A DNA stretch of 16,369 nt from ZCTH02-B3 sp036563895 (GTDB lineage Bacteria; Bacillota; Bacilli; Paenibacillales; Paenibacillaceae): NCBI GenBank assembly GCA_036563895.1, contig DATCLN010000198.1:1-16369 (forward strand), written 5' to 3'. Every line of letters starts with the position of its first letter. Position 1 is the first letter of the stretch. The notes beneath the pieces were generated by a model. It made no database searches. It was not told the origin of the DNA and was given only the letters and a program-made list of their open reading frames with translations. Below, piece by piece: positions 1 through 6,615 of the stretch. Both the position numbers and the translations under genes were made by a program.

Positions 1-119
1 GGCCAGCCGTCTGGCGCCGGTGAATACGGCCAGTCCTCCGGCGCGGGCTGAAATTGCCAAGCCTCCGGTGCATGGGCCGGATACGGGAAGAAGGAAGCGT
101 AATACGGGTTGACGTACAT
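1..119 (-). CDS. Tyr/Pro-rich small protein, N-terminal part (runs off the left edge)
   Basis: An open frame of 39 codons starts at the ATG at 119-117 and is still open at base 1. It begins MYVNPYYASFFPYP and continues rich in Pro, Tyr, Trp, Phe and Ala. The start is chosen because AAAGGAG lies about 8 bases upstream (complement of 128-134). A competing ATG at 125 in another frame gives a less protein-like reading. There is no signal peptide or membrane segment in the visible part. The composition recalls small spore-coat or spore-surface proteins of Paenibacillaceae, and the upstream sequence contains a sigma-K-like promoter pattern, so a sporulation role is an inference only. The C-terminus is not in the window and no family is recognised. 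Confidence 0.55.
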   Translation of the reverse strand, partial: MYVNPYYASFFPYPAHAPEAWQFQPAPEDWPYSPAPDGW

Positions 120-149
120 GGGCCATGCTCCTTTGACCAAAATCTGCCG

Positions 150-177
150 TATTATATGCCCATGCCCAACCGGCGGT
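150..177 (-). promoter_or_regulatory. Candidate sigma-K-type promoter for the Tyr/Pro-rich gene
   Basis: On the minus strand CATATAATA (158-150) fits the sigma-K -10 consensus CATAnnnTA. An AC dinucleotide sits 17 bases upstream (177-176), as in the sigma-K -35 consensus. The same -10 also contains TATAAT, but no TTGACA-like -35 is present at 16-18 bp, so sigma-A use is less well supported. Distance to the start codon is about 30 bases. Confidence 0.35.
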
Positions 178-402
178 TCATCGGCTTTTTTGTCCGGAAC
201 ACAAATGGCACGTTTCCCGCAGGCGTGGTATCATGAAATTGCCAATCCGAAAATGACCGACTGATTTGGTGAAACTCCGCAGCCCAACGTTTCGTATTGA
301 AAATCAGAAGCGATATTTTAAAGGACAGGGCAATAATTTGGTTTATTGATAATGAAAAAAAGCCGCCAGAGAACCGAAGCCCAAAGGGAGGTGCAATGGC
401 CC
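178..402. other. Intergenic stretch without recognised content
   Basis: These 225 bases are AT-richer than the rest of the window. Open frames on either strand here have no ribosome binding site and no protein-like composition. A GATAAT at 348-353 could be a -10 for the small gene that follows, but no matching -35 was found. No terminator, RNA gene or repeat was seen. Confidence 0.4.
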
Positions 403-495
403 ATGAAAAAAGTCGTGGCGTGCGCCAAAGACAACTCGCTGTGGATTTACGTAGGTGCGGCATTCACGGTGTTGATTCTGTTTGTTTTCAAATGA
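403..495 (+). CDS. 30-residue single-pass membrane peptide
   Basis: The short frame begins MKKVVACAKDNSLW and ends with about 15 hydrophobic residues (YVGAAFTVLILFVF) before a final Lys. That is the pattern of a single membrane helix with a positively charged N-terminus. A near-consensus Shine-Dalgarno GGGAGGTG (386-393) precedes it at 10-11 bases. An ATG closer to that site (396) reads another frame with no membrane or domain character, and an in-frame ATG at 352 lacks a ribosome binding site. A hairpin with a T-run lies 44 bases downstream (539-570) and would terminate its transcript. No function is recognised. Confidence 0.45.
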   Translation: MKKVVACAKDNSLWIYVGAAFTVLILFVFK

Positions 496-531
496 ACCGC
501 TGAACCGCGGACAGACAAATTCATGCCTTCA

Positions 532-1593
532 CTAAAACAAGAGCTTTTTCAGCTCTTTGTTTTTTTCTTCGAACCGTTCGTTGTGGGAAGACACCATGGC
601 GGCGTCTTCGGCTTCCGGCGAAATGAACTTCTTCGCGCGGTTGACGGCGTTGGCCGCGTCCTGGAAGGCGCCGGCGATGAGGTGCAGTTTCCCGTCGTAA
701 CCCAGCACGTCGCCCGCGGCGAAAATGCCGGGCACCGACGTTTCGCCGTGCGGCGTGCCGTCGATCCAGTACTCGCCCCGCATGCGGATGTCGACCTTGC
801 TGCTCCGGACAAGCTCGCCGTCGTACTCGAAGCCGTGGCAAACCAGCACTTCGTCGACATCCAGTTCAACGTCCAGTTCGGACGACGCCGCATCCCCTTC
901 CCCGCTCCGGCGCAGCACGACGCGCGCGACGGCCGAGCCGTCCGCCGTGGGGATCAGCCGCTCCATGACCGTGTTCGGCAGCAGGATGACGCCCTTCTTT
1001 TTGATCTTCGAGACCGTCGCTTCAAAGCCTTTCAGTTCGTCCCTGCGATAGGCCAGGTACACTTTGCCCGCCACATCGCCGAGATCGTCCGCCCAGTCCA
1101 CCGCCGCATGGCCCCCGCCGGAAATGAGCACGGTTTTGCCGCGATAATGGGACATCGACTTCACCGTGTAGCGGAGGTTCGTCGCTTCGAATTTTTCCGC
1201 GCCTTCCATCTGCAGCTTGACCGGTTTCAGGATGCCGTACCCGGTGGCCAAGATCACGGTTTTGGAATAATGGACCTGCCCGGATCCGGTATGCAGCGTG
1301 AAAACATCCCCTTCCCTGGCGATGGACGTCACTTTTTCGCCCAGCACCACCGTGGGGTCAAACAGCGTTCCCTGCCTGATCAGCTGCTTCAGCAGCTGTT
1401 CTCCCGTCACCGGCGCCAGGCCGCCCACGTCCCAGATGAGTTTTCCCGGATAGACGTTCACCTTGCCGCCCAGGAACGGGTGATATTCGATGATTTTCGT
1501 CTTCATTTCCCGGAGCCCCGCGTAAAAAGCTGCGTAGAGCCCCGCCGGTCCCGCTCCCACGATCGTTACGTCGTAAACGTCGCGTTCGCTCAT
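532..1593 (-). CDS. YumC/TrxB-like FAD- and NADPH-dependent ferredoxin (ferrisiderophore?) reductase
   Basis: The product is a 353-residue cytosolic flavoprotein of the low-molecular-weight thioredoxin-reductase-like class. It has the N-terminal FAD motif GAGPAG (13-18), an NADPH-binding segment GGGHAAVDWADDL (159-171) and the second FAD motif GIFAAGD (289-295). The CxxC redox pair of thioredoxin reductase is absent (the only Cys is at 252), which puts it with ferredoxin/flavodoxin-NADP reductases such as B. subtilis YumC and the S. aureus siderophore reductase IruO. The usual GGGDSAVDWA is altered to GGGHAAVDWA. The start ATG overlaps the ATPase stop (ATGA, 1590-1593), so it is the last, translationally coupled gene of the siderophore operon. 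It probably releases iron by reducing the imported ferric chelate; that role is inferred from context. Confidence 0.88.
   Translation of the reverse strand: MSERDVYDVTIVGAGPAGLYAAFYAGLREMKTKIIEYHPFLGGKVNVYPGKLIWDVGGLAPVTGEQLLKQLIRQGTLFDPTVVLGEKVTSIAREGDVFTLHTGSGQVHYSKTVILATGYGILKPVKLQMEGAEKFEATNLRYTVKSMSHYRGKTVLISGGGHAAVDWADDLGDVAGKVYLAYRRDELKGFEATVSKIKKKGVILLPNTVMERLIPTADGSAVARVVLRRSGEGDAASSELDVELDVDEVLVCHGFEYDGELVRSSKVDIRMRGEYWIDGTPHGETSVPGIFAAGDVLGYDGKLHLIAGAFQDAANAVNRAKKFISPEAEDAAMVSSHNERFEEKNKELKKLLF
539..570. terminator. Bidirectional hairpin terminator inside the 3' end of the reductase gene
   Basis: AAGAGCT (539-545) and AGCTCTT (551-557) form a perfect 7-bp stem with a 5-base loop. 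On the plus strand it is followed by a T-rich tract from 558 (TGTTTTTTT). On the minus strand the stem is followed by GTTTT and then the TAG stop at 534-532. It could therefore end both the small plus-strand gene and the minus-strand siderophore operon. The stem encodes the KELKKLL residues at the end of the reductase. Confidence 0.65.
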
Positions 1594-2438
1594 CTGCCCG
1601 CCCCCGTGCCTGCATGCATGTAAGTTTCCATGACCGGCTCCGCACCGTTGTGATACCGTCCCATCGGCACCACCGAAGGCGCCAGCGACACGGGATCCGG
1701 CACGACGACGCAATCCAGCCCGAACACATCTTTGATGAGTTCGCTGGTGACCACTTCGGACGGTTTCCCCTCCGCCACCAGTCTGCCCTCGCGCATGGCG
1801 AACAAATAATCCGCGTAACGCACCGACAGATTGATGTCGTGCATGACCATGACGATGGTTTTGCCGTACCTGCGGTTGAGATCCGTCAGCAGGTCGAGAA
1901 TTTCGATTTGGTAGGTGATGTCCAAAAAGGTGGTCGGTTCGTCCAAAAAAAGCATATCCGTCTGCTGGGCCAGCACCATGGCGATCCAGACCCGCTGCCG
2001 CTGGCCGCCCGACAGCTCATCCACGTGCCGGTGCGCAAGGTCCGCGATGTCCATGATCTCCAGCGCTTCCGCGACGGCTTCGTAGTCCTTTTTGGTCCAT
2101 GTGCCAAACAGCGGCTGATGGGGAAAACGCCCCCGCCCCACCAGATCCGCCACGGTGATCCCTTCCGGCACGACGGGCGATTGCGGCAAAAGGCCCATGA
2201 TCCGCGCCAGGCGCTTCGACGGATACGCGCGCAGCGGTTTGCCGTCCAGCCAGATCTCGCCCGACACCGGCTTGATGATCCGGGTCAGGGCTTTCAGCAG
2301 CGTCGACTTGCCGGAACCGTTGGCGCCGATGATGACGCTGATTTTGTTGCTGGGGATCTGCAGGCTGATGCCGTCCAGAATCATTCTGTTCCCGTAGCCG
2401 GCGATCAGCCGCTCGGCGCGAAATTCGTGGCTTGTCAT
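1590..2438 (-). CDS. Iron-siderophore ABC transporter ATP-binding protein (FepC/FecE type)
   Basis: The 282-residue ATPase energises the two FecCD permeases encoded upstream. It shows Walker A GANGSGKST (38-46), Q-loop Gln86, signature LSGGQ (142-146), Walker B MLFLDEP (162-168) and switch His200 in MHDINL. The PQSPVVPEGITVADLVGRGR segment and the ITYQIEILDLL segment after the Walker B are typical of siderophore and cobalamin ATPases. The ATG lies 3 bases after the permease stop, with AAAGGGGAG about 9 bases upstream. The C-terminal 40 or so residues extend beyond the core domain. Its stop codon overlaps the reductase start. It is expected at the cytoplasmic face of the membrane. Confidence 0.93.
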   Translation of the reverse strand: MTSHEFRAERLIAGYGNRMILDGISLQIPSNKISVIIGANGSGKSTLLKALTRIIKPVSGEIWLDGKPLRAYPSKRLARIMGLLPQSPVVPEGITVADLVGRGRFPHQPLFGTWTKKDYEAVAEALEIMDIADLAHRHVDELSGGQRQRVWIAMVLAQQTDMLFLDEPTTFLDITYQIEILDLLTDLNRRYGKTIVMVMHDINLSVRYADYLFAMREGRLVAEGKPSEVVTSELIKDVFGLDCVVVPDPVSLAPSVVPMGRYHNGAEPVMETYMHAGTGAGR

Positions 2439-2441
2439 CCC

Positions 2442-3473
2442 CTACAGCTCCCCTTTCCGGTTCATGCGGACGATGAGATACAAAAGATACGGCGCCCCGA
2501 TGATGCCCGTGAGGATCCCCACGGGAAATTTCCACGGGAAGGCGAACTGCCCCGCCAGATCCGCCGCCAGCACCAGCGCGGCCCCGACCAGGCCCGCCGG
2601 AATGACGTTGGCGCGGGCCGTGCCGGCGAGCCGCACGGCGATCGGACCGGCCAGAAACGCCACTGCGGCGATGGGTCCGGTGACCGCCGTGGCCACGGCC
2701 GAGAGCACGACGGCGCTGACGACGAGCGCCACCCGCGTCCGGTCCGTCCGCACGCCCAGGGACACCGCCGTCTGCTCGCCCAGCTCCAGAAGCTGCAGCG
2801 GCCGGCCCAGCAGGACAATCACCGGCGTCAGGACCAGGCAGGAAACGAGCAGCACGGCCAGCTCTTCCATCCGGATCCCGTTCAGGCTTCCCGTCAGCCA
2901 GCGCACCGCCGCGGGAAGACTGTGCTCCTGGGCGATCAGCAGCAAATAGGTGATGGCCGAGTTGCACATGGCCTGGATCCCGATGCCGACCAGGATCATG
3001 CGCCCGATGGAAAACGATCTTCCCCTCGCCAGGCCGTAAATGACGAGCACCGTGAGCAGCCCGGCGATGACGGCCGCGGTGGAGGTTGCGGCTTTGCCCG
3101 CCCCCAGGACGATGATGCAGAAAACGGCCGCCGCGCTCGAACCGGCCGTGATCCCGATGACGTTCGGATTGGCCAGCGGATTGCGCAGCATCGTCTGAAA
3201 AACGTAACCGGAAACGCCAAAGGCGAATCCCGCGAACAACCCGGCCAGCATGCGCGGCAGGCGGATCGTCCGGACGGCGAAGGTCGCGCCCTTCACTTCT
3301 TCCCCGAGCAGCACGGCCACCACGTCGCGGACGGGATAGATCGTGTTGCCCAGAAGCAGCATGGCGCAGCAGAGGGCCGCCGCCAGCACCGCCAGTATCG
3401 CCGTCACGGCCACCCACCGGCCCCGTTGGCGCATCCTTGCCTGTTTGACCAGCTCCGTTGCCATGATCCTCAT
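2442..3473 (-). CDS. Iron-siderophore ABC transporter permease, second subunit (FecCD family)
   Basis: The product is a 343-residue FecCD-family membrane protein (FhuG/FecD position) with about ten hydrophobic segments. Family signatures visible are RLPRMLAGLFAGFAFGVSGYVFQ, MLRNPLANPNVIGITAGSSA, the WLTGSLNG segment, and the C-terminal PVGILTGIIGAPYLLYL. The chosen start is the ATG that overlaps the stop of the first permease (ATGA, 3470-3473). A second in-frame ATG (3464), preceded by GAGG at 3 bases, is a possible alternative and would shorten it by three residues. The longer open frame upstream is Arg/His-rich shadow sequence inside the first permease. It forms the membrane channel with the preceding subunit. 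Confidence 0.93.
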   Translation of the reverse strand: MRIMATELVKQARMRQRGRWVAVTAILAVLAAALCCAMLLLGNTIYPVRDVVAVLLGEEVKGATFAVRTIRLPRMLAGLFAGFAFGVSGYVFQTMLRNPLANPNVIGITAGSSAAAVFCIIVLGAGKAATSTAAVIAGLLTVLVIYGLARGRSFSIGRMILVGIGIQAMCNSAITYLLLIAQEHSLPAAVRWLTGSLNGIRMEELAVLLVSCLVLTPVIVLLGRPLQLLELGEQTAVSLGVRTDRTRVALVVSAVVLSAVATAVTGPIAAVAFLAGPIAVRLAGTARANVIPAGLVGAALVLAADLAGQFAFPWKFPVGILTGIIGAPYLLYLIVRMNRKGEL

Positions 3474-4495
3474 GTTGCACGCACTTTCGCTTTCACCGCC
3501 AGAATGATGAGCAGGGGCGCGCCGATGAAGGCGGTCAGCACCCCCACCTCCAGCTCCCCGGGGCGGCCGATGAGCCTGCCGGCCACGTCGGAGACGGTGA
3601 GGATGACGGCCCCCGCCAGCGCGGACATCGGGATGAGATAGCGCAGGTCGGGCCCGATCAGCGCGCGGATCACATGGGCGGAGAGCAGTCCCACGAATCC
3701 GATGGGGCCGGCCACCGCGGTGGTGGCGCCGCACAGAATCACGCCCGCCAGGGCCGCGACATAGCGCAGGAAAGCCGTTTTCACCCCGAGGCCCGTCGCC
3801 GTTTCATCCCCGAGCGCCAGCGCGTTGAGCGCCGGGGCGGAGATGACGGCCGCAATCGTCCCGACCACCAGAAAAGGAAGCAGCAGGGAAAACGAATCCC
3901 AGGTGCCGGCGCCGACGCTGCCCGCCTGCCAGAAGCGGAATTCTTCCATGGCGTTCAGGCGCGGGATCAGCACGGCCGTCACCAGCGAGGACAGGGCCGC
4001 GCTCGTGGCCGCCCCCGCCAGCACGAGCTTGAGGGGCGAAGCGCCGCCCCGCCCCATCGAACCGATGCCGAGCACGAAGATCGCCGTGAGCAGCGCGCCC
4101 GCCAGGGCAAACCAGATGTATTCCCTGGCCGTGTTCATCTGGAAAAAGGCCACGCCGCACACGACGAAGAAAGCCGCGCCGTTGTTCACGCCGAGAATGG
4201 CGGGGTCCGCGAGGGGGTTGCGCGTAACCGCCTGCATGAGTACCCCCGCGATGCCGAGCGCCGCCCCGCAGCACAGGGCGAAAACGGTGCGGACGATGCG
4301 TTTTTGCACCACGCTCGATTCATAAAGTTCCCCGCCGCCAAAGAGTCCGCCCAGGACTTCCTGCAGGGAAAGCGACCGCGCCCCGAACAGGATGGACGCG
4401 ATCACTCCCAGCACGAACAGCGCCAGAAAGAGAAGGAGTACGGGAAAGAACGTTTTCGGGTAAATACGGCCACGTTCCATGAAGGAGGACACCAT
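3470..4495 (-). CDS. Iron-siderophore ABC transporter permease, first subunit (FecCD family)
   Basis: The 341-residue FecCD-family permease is marked by QAVTRNPLADPAILGVNNGAA, the RFWQAGSVG segment, and the C-terminal GRPGELEVGVLTAFIGAPLL. In the coupling region the family usually has FVGLVVPHIVR; here it reads FVGLLSAHVIR, so the usual Pro is replaced. The ATG follows the binding-protein stop by one base (TGAAATG), suggesting coupled translation. No strong Shine-Dalgarno is visible. A GGAGG-like run nearby is on the opposite strand and cannot serve it. An internal ATG at 4480 (MERGR) is a less likely start. Confidence 0.92.
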   Translation of the reverse strand: MVSSFMERGRIYPKTFFPVLLLFLALFVLGVIASILFGARSLSLQEVLGGLFGGGELYESSVVQKRIVRTVFALCCGAALGIAGVLMQAVTRNPLADPAILGVNNGAAFFVVCGVAFFQMNTAREYIWFALAGALLTAIFVLGIGSMGRGGASPLKLVLAGAATSAALSSLVTAVLIPRLNAMEEFRFWQAGSVGAGTWDSFSLLLPFLVVGTIAAVISAPALNALALGDETATGLGVKTAFLRYVAALAGVILCGATTAVAGPIGFVGLLSAHVIRALIGPDLRYLIPMSALAGAVILTVSDVAGRLIGRPGELEVGVLTAFIGAPLLIILAVKAKVRAT

Positions 4496-4496
4496 T

Positions 4497-5600
4497 TCAG
4501 CTGCCGGACTTTTCGAGGGCCTCGACGATCATCGCCACGTATTCGTCCAGCATGTATTGGATCGACAGCGGGTTCGGATTGAGCGCCGCCGCCAGCGGCG
4601 TATTGTCTTCGACCAGCACCATGGCCCCTTTCTTGATGGCCGGCACCTGGCCGAAGATCGGGTCCGCCTGCAACGCCTGGAGCAGTTCCTTGTCGCCGTA
4701 GGTCACGATGAAGTCGGCGCCGTTCAGCGCGTCGGCGTTCTCCGCGCTGAGCTGGACGGCGAAGCCGGCATCCGGCGTCACGTATTTTTCCGCGCTTTCC
4801 GGAAATACCATGCCCAGTTCCTCCAAGAACCCCGCCCGCGGATCCAGGGGCAGATAGATCCAGAAGTTGGACAGGTCGGCCGGCGACAGATAGGCGAAAA
4901 TCGCTTTCTTGCCTTTGATCTGCGGATGTTCCGCCGCCTTGTCGGCCAGGAGCTGCTCAATGTCCTTGATGAGCTGCTCGCCCTTGTCCGGAATGCCCAT
5001 CCCGGCGGCGTTCATGCGGATTTGCTCGCGCCACGTGATGACCCACGGATCTTTGGGATAGGCCACGGTGGGCGCAATTTGCGTCAGCAGCTCGTACTCC
5101 TCCTTGGTGATGCCGGAGTAGGCCGCCAATATCACGTCCGGATCGGCGTCGGAAATCGCTTCGAAGTCCAGCCCGTCCGTGTCCCGGAAGACGTTCGGCT
5201 GCGTGACGCCGAGTTCTTCCAGCTTCCGCTTCGTCCACGGCAGCAGGCCGCTGGCGTCCTGGACGCCGTAGTTTGCCTCCGAGAATCCCACGGGCACGAC
5301 GCCCAGCGCCAGCGCGACGTCGTGGTTGGCCCACATGACCGACACGACCCGCTCGGGCTTTTTCTCGATGACGGTTTGCCCGAAGGCATGTTCAATCACA
5401 ATGGGAAACTGCACCGCATCCGCGTTTTCCCCCGCACCTTCGGCTTGGGAGCCCCCGGTTTGGGTATCGGTGCCCGTCTTCGCGGCGGCCGCCGGCGTTT
5501 CGCTTCCGCCCGCGGACTTCGACTTGCCGCCCGAGCACCCCGCCAGAACCATCGCCAAAAACAATGCCAAAACGAGACTTCCCCATCCAAACCGCTTCAT
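4497..5600 (-). CDS. Iron-siderophore ABC transporter substrate-binding lipoprotein (FepB-like)
   Basis: The 367-residue lipoprotein starts MKRFGWGS, with a hydrophobic signal and lipobox LAGC (19-22), so Cys22 should be lipidated and anchored outside the membrane. A Gly/Ser/Ala/Lys-rich linker follows to about residue 60. The class III periplasmic-binding fold is then recognised by ERVVSVMWANHDVALALGVVP, DFEAISDADPDVILAAYSG and the final LSIQYMLDEYVAMI. The start at 5600 is preferred over 5618 because of the lipoprotein signal geometry and GGAGAG about 10 bases upstream. It is the first gene of the operon, directly below a Fur box. The type of chelate cannot be read from the sequence; the NHDVALALG segment resembles FepB-type proteins. 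Confidence 0.92.
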   Translation of the reverse strand: MKRFGWGSLVLALFLAMVLAGCSGGKSKSAGGSETPAAAAKTGTDTQTGGSQAEGAGENADAVQFPIVIEHAFGQTVIEKKPERVVSVMWANHDVALALGVVPVGFSEANYGVQDASGLLPWTKRKLEELGVTQPNVFRDTDGLDFEAISDADPDVILAAYSGITKEEYELLTQIAPTVAYPKDPWVITWREQIRMNAAGMGIPDKGEQLIKDIEQLLADKAAEHPQIKGKKAIFAYLSPADLSNFWIYLPLDPRAGFLEELGMVFPESAEKYVTPDAGFAVQLSAENADALNGADFIVTYGDKELLQALQADPIFGQVPAIKKGAMVLVEDNTPLAAALNPNPLSIQYMLDEYVAMIVEALEKSGS

Positions 5601-5640
5601 TTTCACGTCTCTCTCCATCCTGTCCCTTGCGGATCAATGT

Positions 5641-5655
5641 TGATAACGATTATCA
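5641..5655. promoter_or_regulatory. Fur box of the siderophore operon
   Basis: TGATAACGATTATCA matches the Bacillus 7-1-7 Fur consensus TGATAATnATTATCA at all but one position. It lies 40 bases upstream of the lipoprotein start and just downstream of, or overlapping, the best promoters. Iron-loaded Fur bound here should block transcription. Confidence 0.88.
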
Positions 5656-5668
5656 GTGTCAATTCTTA

Positions 5669-5696
5669 ATCTTAAGGATTTCCGGCGACTTGTCAA
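5669..5696 (-). promoter_or_regulatory. Candidate sigma-A promoter of the siderophore operon
   Basis: On the minus strand a perfect TTGACA (5696-5691) is followed after 16 bases by TAAGAT (5674-5669, 4 of 6 matches to TATAAT). Transcription would start near 5662, placing the Fur box at about +7 to +21. A second TTGACA at 5662-5657 has only a poor -10 (ATTGAT, 18 bp away) but also overlaps the Fur box, so either reading gives Fur repression. Confidence 0.5.
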
Positions 5697-5919
5697 ATGT
5701 TTTCTTGCGCCGGTGCCCGAATTGTAAAGCTTGTCGAGACAACCACGGATCCCCCCTGAAATTCGTGCCCCCATTATTTCTTAAGCCGCGAAGCCGCAGT
5801 TCTTGTAAAATAAAAACCGGACAAAGGCCAGGCCGCGGGAATTTGATTCTTGCCGCATGCCAAGATCATTTTTTGTTACAATGAAATCAGGCAGGCTGCG
5901 AAAAAGGACGGTGAACGGC
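5697..5919. other. Divergent intergenic region between siderophore operon and TetR gene
   Basis: It holds the leader of the TetR gene. TACAAT at 5877-5882 is a plausible plus-strand -10, but no good -35 at 16-18 bp was found. TTGTC-GA-GACAA (5731-5742) is a short inverted repeat of unknown meaning. CCGGCG (5682-5687) and CGCCGG (5708-5713) form a loose inverted repeat. No copy of the TGACA/TGTCA operator found upstream of hrtB is present here. Confidence 0.4.
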
Positions 5920-6492
5920 ATGGGAAGAAGGCACGTCTTTACCCGCTCGGAGCTGCTTGACCACGCGAAACGCATGCTTCTCGAGCACGGCTATGAGGGA
6001 TTTCAGCTCAAATCATTGTCCACGCGCCTGCCCGGTGCCCGAAGCACCATTTACCAATACTTTGCCAACAAGGAAGAAATCGTCGCCGCCTGCATGAGAC
6101 GCATCATGGAAGGCGTACTGCAGCAGGCGGAGGCCGTGGACGAGACGGACAGTATGGAAGCCCTGGGACAATTGCTGAAAATCTATCTGCGGGAAGCGGG
6201 TTTCCATCAACTGATCAGTTACGCGCACAAGATCGACAAAGCCAATTCCCCCGCCACGGCCGAGGACCTGGAGTATGTGGAGCGGGCCCACCTCACGCTG
6301 ATCCGTCAAATCGAGCGGCTTTTGGTCCGCGCGCGGGAAGAAGGACGCCTCAACCCGGACATCCCGCTCCCCGTCGCGGCGGGCGTCTTCATCAATCTGA
6401 TCAACACCCCCAATTGGATGAATATCCCGCTGCCGGAGTGGAGCGATCTTTTGTTCAAATTGTGGCGGGATGGCGCGGGCCAGTCCGATTGA
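5920..6492 (+). CDS. TetR-family regulator, probably HrtR-like repressor of the adjacent heme-efflux genes
   Basis: The 190-residue protein has the N-terminal TetR helix-turn-helix: ELLDHAKRMLLEHGYEGFQL, then LPGARSTIYQYFANKEEI (38-54). The C-terminal ligand domain is divergent. The ATG at 5920 is used because it gives the usual 10 residues before the first helix and has AAGGA about 11 bases upstream; earlier ATGs (5857, 5881) lack a ribosome binding site. It lies 123 bp upstream of hrtB on the same strand, with two TGACA/TGTCA palindromes in between. In Lactococcus the TetR-type heme sensor HrtR precedes hrtBA and binds a similar palindrome. The ligand domain contains His96, His103 and His124, but whether these bind heme cannot be judged. 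Confidence 0.85.
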   Translation: MGRRHVFTRSELLDHAKRMLLEHGYEGFQLKSLSTRLPGARSTIYQYFANKEEIVAACMRRIMEGVLQQAEAVDETDSMEALGQLLKIYLREAGFHQLISYAHKIDKANSPATAEDLEYVERAHLTLIRQIERLLVRAREEGRLNPDIPLPVAAGVFINLINTPNWMNIPLPEWSDLLFKLWRDGAGQSD

Positions 6493-6504
6493 ACCTTTTT
6501 TAAA

Positions 6505-6534
6505 TTGACATATGTGTCAGATAAAACGTATAAT
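6505..6534 (+). promoter_or_regulatory. Strong sigma-A promoter of hrtBA
   Basis: TTGACA (6505-6510) and TATAAT (6529-6534) are both perfect hexamers separated by 18 bp. Transcription should start near 6541. The -35 and spacer are overlapped by an operator-like palindrome, so this is a strong promoter built to be repressed. Confidence 0.85.
6506..6519. promoter_or_regulatory. Operator 1 for the TetR regulator
   Basis: TGACATATGTGTCA has perfect 5-bp arms (TGACA/TGTCA) around a 4-bp centre and overlaps the -35 and spacer of the hrtB promoter. It shares arms and arm spacing with operator 2. Confidence 0.7.
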
Positions 6535-6573
6535 GGGCAAGGCTTGAGTTGCGGAACTTGAGCGCAGCAAATC

Positions 6574-6587
6574 TGACACGCGTGTCA
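6574..6587. promoter_or_regulatory. Operator 2 for the TetR regulator
   Basis: TGACACGCGTGTCA is a perfect 14-bp palindrome lying about 35 bp downstream of the predicted transcription start and 68 bp from operator 1, centre to centre. As recalled, the L. lactis HrtR operator has the same TGACAC/GTGTCA arms with one base between them. Confidence 0.75.
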
Positions 6588-6615
6588 TTTATTCTGCCGA
6601 AGGAGAAGATCGCCC

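Noticed and set aside
152..463. Minus-strand open frame of 103 codons
   Set aside because: No ribosome binding site or recognisable domain, and it overlaps the sigma-K-like promoter and the small peptide gene.
1614..3641. Long plus-strand open frame of 675 codons
   Set aside because: It is Arg/His/Gln-rich, lies opposite the ATPase and permease genes that show clear motifs, and is a GC-rich antisense shadow.
5731..5742. TTGTC-GA-GACAA as an operator for the TetR gene
   Set aside because: It is a single short copy unlike the hrtB operators and far from the best -10; kept only as a note on the intergenic region.
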